From NCBI GenBank assembly GCA_023254645.1, contig JALRLA010000065.1, forward strand, positions 1 through 10,933: a DNA stretch of 10,933 bases, in the 5' to 3' direction. The notes under the pieces are model-generated. The model was given only the letters and a program-made list of their open reading frames with translations, was not told where the DNA came from and did not search any database. Shown here piece after piece: positions 9,283-10,933 of this stretch. The first letter of the stretch is position 1. Each line of letters opens with the position of its first letter. The DNA comes from Bacteroidia bacterium (GTDB taxonomy: Bacteria; Bacteroidota; Bacteroidia; NS11-12g; UBA955). A program made the translations under genes and the position numbers.

Positions 9283-9882
9283 GCCAAAAAAGCGGCGCTG
9301 TCCCAGAATCATGACTGCAACCCCTACAGTGATGCACGCATCGGCGAAATTCCAGATGGGGCTAAAGAAGACAAAAAAGTCTCCACCCCATAGCGGCAAC
9401 CACTCGGGAAGATGGCCTTCCCACATAGGGGCGTAGAACATGTCGACGACTTGTCCTTCGAACCAAGAACCGCTGTAGGCGTTGTGTCCATGAAAGATGA
9501 CTCCGTAAAAAATGGAGTCGATGATGTTGCCCACCGCGCCGGCCATGATCAAAGCAATAGCAATCAACAAGCCCTTGGGGGCCTTTTTGATCATTTGGCT
9601 CCACAAGAACCAGAATCCAAATACGGATACGCCGATTCGGAAAAAGGTCAAAATGTATTTGCCCATGCGCGAACCACCAAAGAGCTCTTTGCCAAAGGCC
9701 ATGCCGTTGTTTTCAATGAAATACAGCTTGAACCAATCGCCGAACACGGGCACACTTTCGCCGTATAGAAAATGGGTTTTGACCCAAATCTTGATGACCT
9801 GGTCAATGATAATGCCCAAGGCCAATACGGCTATGGGCATCCAAAATAGCGGGCTCCGCTTGTTGATTTCTGGAGTTTCCAA
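9280..9882 (-). CDS. lspA: Lipoprotein signal peptidase (signal peptidase II)
   Basis: LspA is an inner-membrane aspartic protease that cuts the signal peptide before the lipid-modified cysteine of prolipoproteins. The 200-residue product has four hydrophobic segments (about 14-31, 75-95, 104-122 and 179-194). It has the conserved DQVIK (Asp27), ENNGMAFG (57-64), GNIID with putative catalytic Asp122, and NFADACI with putative catalytic Asp181. It is longer than E. coli LspA (164), mainly because the two catalytic aspartates are 59 rather than 27 residues apart, giving a large periplasmic insert. No ATG precedes the first segment: the TTG at 9882, 3 nt after the upstream stop, gives a charged N-terminus with Lys8-Arg9. 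The ATG at 9840 (Met15) would start inside the membrane segment. The TTG is preferred but unproven. Confidence 0.94.
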   Translation of the reverse strand: METPEINKRSPLFWMPIAVLALGIIIDQVIKIWVKTHFLYGESVPVFGDWFKLYFIENNGMAFGKELFGGSRMGKYILTFFRIGVSVFGFWFLWSQMIKKAPKGLLIAIALIMAGAVGNIIDSIFYGVIFHGHNAYSGSWFEGQVVDMFYAPMWEGHLPEWLPLWGGDFFVFFSPIWNFADACITVGVAVMILGQRRFFG

Positions 9883-9885
9883 GAA

Positions 9886-10254
9886 TTAACGCTTGAGCTT
9901 GGCTTCTACGGTTTGAGTAGCGTGGGGCACAATGCGCAAACGCTCTTTGGGGATCAATTTGCCTGAAGTTTTGCAAACCCCGTAGGTGCCGTTTTCGATG
10001 CGTACCAAGGCAGCTTCTAAGTTCTTGATGAACTTCATTTGGTGGCCAGCCAGCTGGTTCAAATTTTCCTTTTCGAAGGTGTCAGCACCGTCGTCCAAGG
10101 TCAAATAATTGTTGTTTGAGCTATCGCCGGTTTCGTCTTCGTCACGGATTTGGGAAGACAAGGTTTTGAATTCGCCTTTGGCGTTTTCCAATTTCTTCAG
10201 AATGATTTCTTTGAACTCTTGCAGTTCTTCTTCGGAGTAGCGAGTCTTTTCCAT
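9886..10254 (-). CDS. DksA/TraR-family RNA-polymerase-binding regulator, zinc-finger cysteines mostly lost
   Basis: The 122-residue protein has an acidic, coiled-coil-forming N-terminal part (about 5-40 and 60-88), a tip with LDDGADTF (Asp55 and Asp58 aligning with the DxxDxA motif of DksA) and a C-terminal globular region beginning YGVCKTSGKLIPKERLRIVP. DksA-family proteins enter the RNA polymerase secondary channel and modulate promoters, often with ppGpp. In E. coli DksA four cysteines bind zinc at relative positions 0, +3, +21 and +24. Here those are Cys94, Ser97, Thr115 and Ala118, so zinc binding is unlikely; the tip alanine also appears to be phenylalanine (Phe60). The gene starts 3 nt after the ileS stop and ends 3 nt before the lspA start, so it is almost surely cotranscribed with both. 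Its role in this organism is inferred from family membership. Confidence 0.9.
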   Translation of the reverse strand: MEKTRYSEEELQEFKEIILKKLENAKGEFKTLSSQIRDEDETGDSSNNNYLTLDDGADTFEKENLNQLAGHQMKFIKNLEAALVRIENGTYGVCKTSGKLIPKERLRIVPHATQTVEAKLKR

Positions 10255-10257
10255 TGT

Positions 10258-10933
10258 TTATGCTTTTATCAATGTTAAGCCGATGGATGCACCATCGATT
10301 TCGTCGGTAGAAGTATGGTCTTGTTCACTGTATTGCAGTGAGTTGGCCAATACTTCGCCACAAATATAATCGTTGAAAGCAATGGCGCTTTCACGAAGTT
10401 CCTCAGAACCTGAAAATTCTACCGCAATGCGGTCAGTCAATTCCAGGCCGGAGTCTTTTCTCAAATTTTGGATGCGGTTAATCAGTTCTCGGGCCATGCC
10501 TTCCAGGCGCAGTTCGTCGCTGATGCTGATGTCGAGGGCCACGGTATGAGCTCCATCGGTAGCCACTAACCAACCGGGCATGTCCTGGGTGCTGATTTCC
10601 ACATCAGCGAGGTTCAAATCAAACATTCGGGTTCCTAGGTCAACGCTGATGCTGCCTTCGTGCTCCAACTGGCGAATTTGGTCCTGGTCAAACGCTTGAA
10701 CGGCATTGCTCATGGCTTTCATGTCAGGTCCCAATTGCTTGCCCAAAGTTTTGAAATTCGGCTTGATGCGTTTGACCAGCATTTCGCTGTCAGCTCCCAC
10801 AAACTCCAATTCTTTGACATTGGTCTCAGATAGAATCAAGTCGCGTACACGCTCGATTTCGGCTTGTTGCTTTTGGCTGCTCACGGGTACCAACAACTTC
10901 TGAAGGGGTTGGCGCACCTTGATTTTTTCCTTT
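10258..10933 (-). CDS. ileS: Isoleucyl-tRNA synthetase, C-terminal part, truncated by window edge
   Basis: The minus-strand frame is open from the right edge through 224 codons to the TAA at 10258. It begins KEKIKVRQPLQKLLVPV, the usual entry into the IleRS C-terminal region, and continues with SETNVKELEFV, FKTLGKQLGPDMKAM and LRLEGMARELINRIQNLRKD. The last two blocks are characteristic of the long IleRS C-terminal domain (DUF5915-like) that follows the anticodon-binding helices. IleRS charges tRNA-Ile and edits Val-tRNA-Ile; the catalytic and editing domains lie beyond the window. An internal GTG at 10917 is not a real start, because the frame continues with conserved residues upstream of it. 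The DksA/TraR-like gene follows 3 nt after the stop, then lspA; an ileS-lspA linkage is also well known in proteobacteria. Confidence 0.95.
   Translation of the reverse strand, partial: KEKIKVRQPLQKLLVPVSSQKQQAEIERVRDLILSETNVKELEFVGADSEMLVKRIKPNFKTLGKQLGPDMKAMSNAVQAFDQDQIRQLEHEGSISVDLGTRMFDLNLADVEISTQDMPGWLVATDGAHTVALDISISDELRLEGMARELINRIQNLRKDSGLELTDRIAVEFSGSEELRESAIAFNDYICGEVLANSLQYSEQDHTSTDEIDGASIGLTLIKA

Overview
The window looks like chromosomal core DNA from a Bacteroidota bacterium, probably of the Flavobacteriia/Cytophagia type; I cannot name the genus. Three things point there. A TonB-dependent receptor with an N-terminal carboxypeptidase-regulatory-like domain is paired with a DUF4249 lipoprotein. 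The gene order ileS - DksA/TraR-like - lspA is present. Several start codons sit just behind a TAnnTTTG sequence, the -7 element of the Bacteroidota primary sigma factor, and Shine-Dalgarno sequences are essentially absent.

Layout, left to right. (1) 1-598, minus: 5' part of a thiamine-diphosphate E1 dehydrogenase (branched-chain/2-oxo acid type), running off the left edge. (2) 599-669: a 71-bp divergent promoter region with one -7 box per direction. (3) 670-2706, plus: complete uvrB, the only plus-strand gene. (4) 2709-3593 and 3584-5998, minus: a DUF4249 lipoprotein overlapping the end of a TonB-dependent receptor, convergent with uvrB and only 2 bp from it. (5) 6072-7358, minus: citrate synthase gltA. 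(6) 7481-10933, minus: a compact cluster transcribed ileS (3' part) -> DksA/TraR-like regulator -> lspA -> lysS -> small winged-helix-like protein. Its gaps are 3, 3 and 18 nt, and the last junction is a 1-nt TAATG overlap.

The cluster joins two aminoacyl-tRNA synthetases, a likely RNA-polymerase-binding regulator that has lost three of four zinc cysteines, and the lipoprotein signal peptidase. The DUF4249 protein is itself a predicted lipoprotein and so a plausible substrate of that peptidase. The receptor and DUF4249 protein together look like an outer-membrane uptake or binding unit of unknown substrate with no SusD partner here.

There is no tRNA, rRNA, insertion sequence, CRISPR array, phage gene or attachment site that I can see, and no gene-free stretch longer than 122 bp. 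I found no convincing wholly new system. The least explained parts are the 80-residue winged-helix-like protein, the cysteine-poor DksA-like protein and the receptor/DUF4249 pair.
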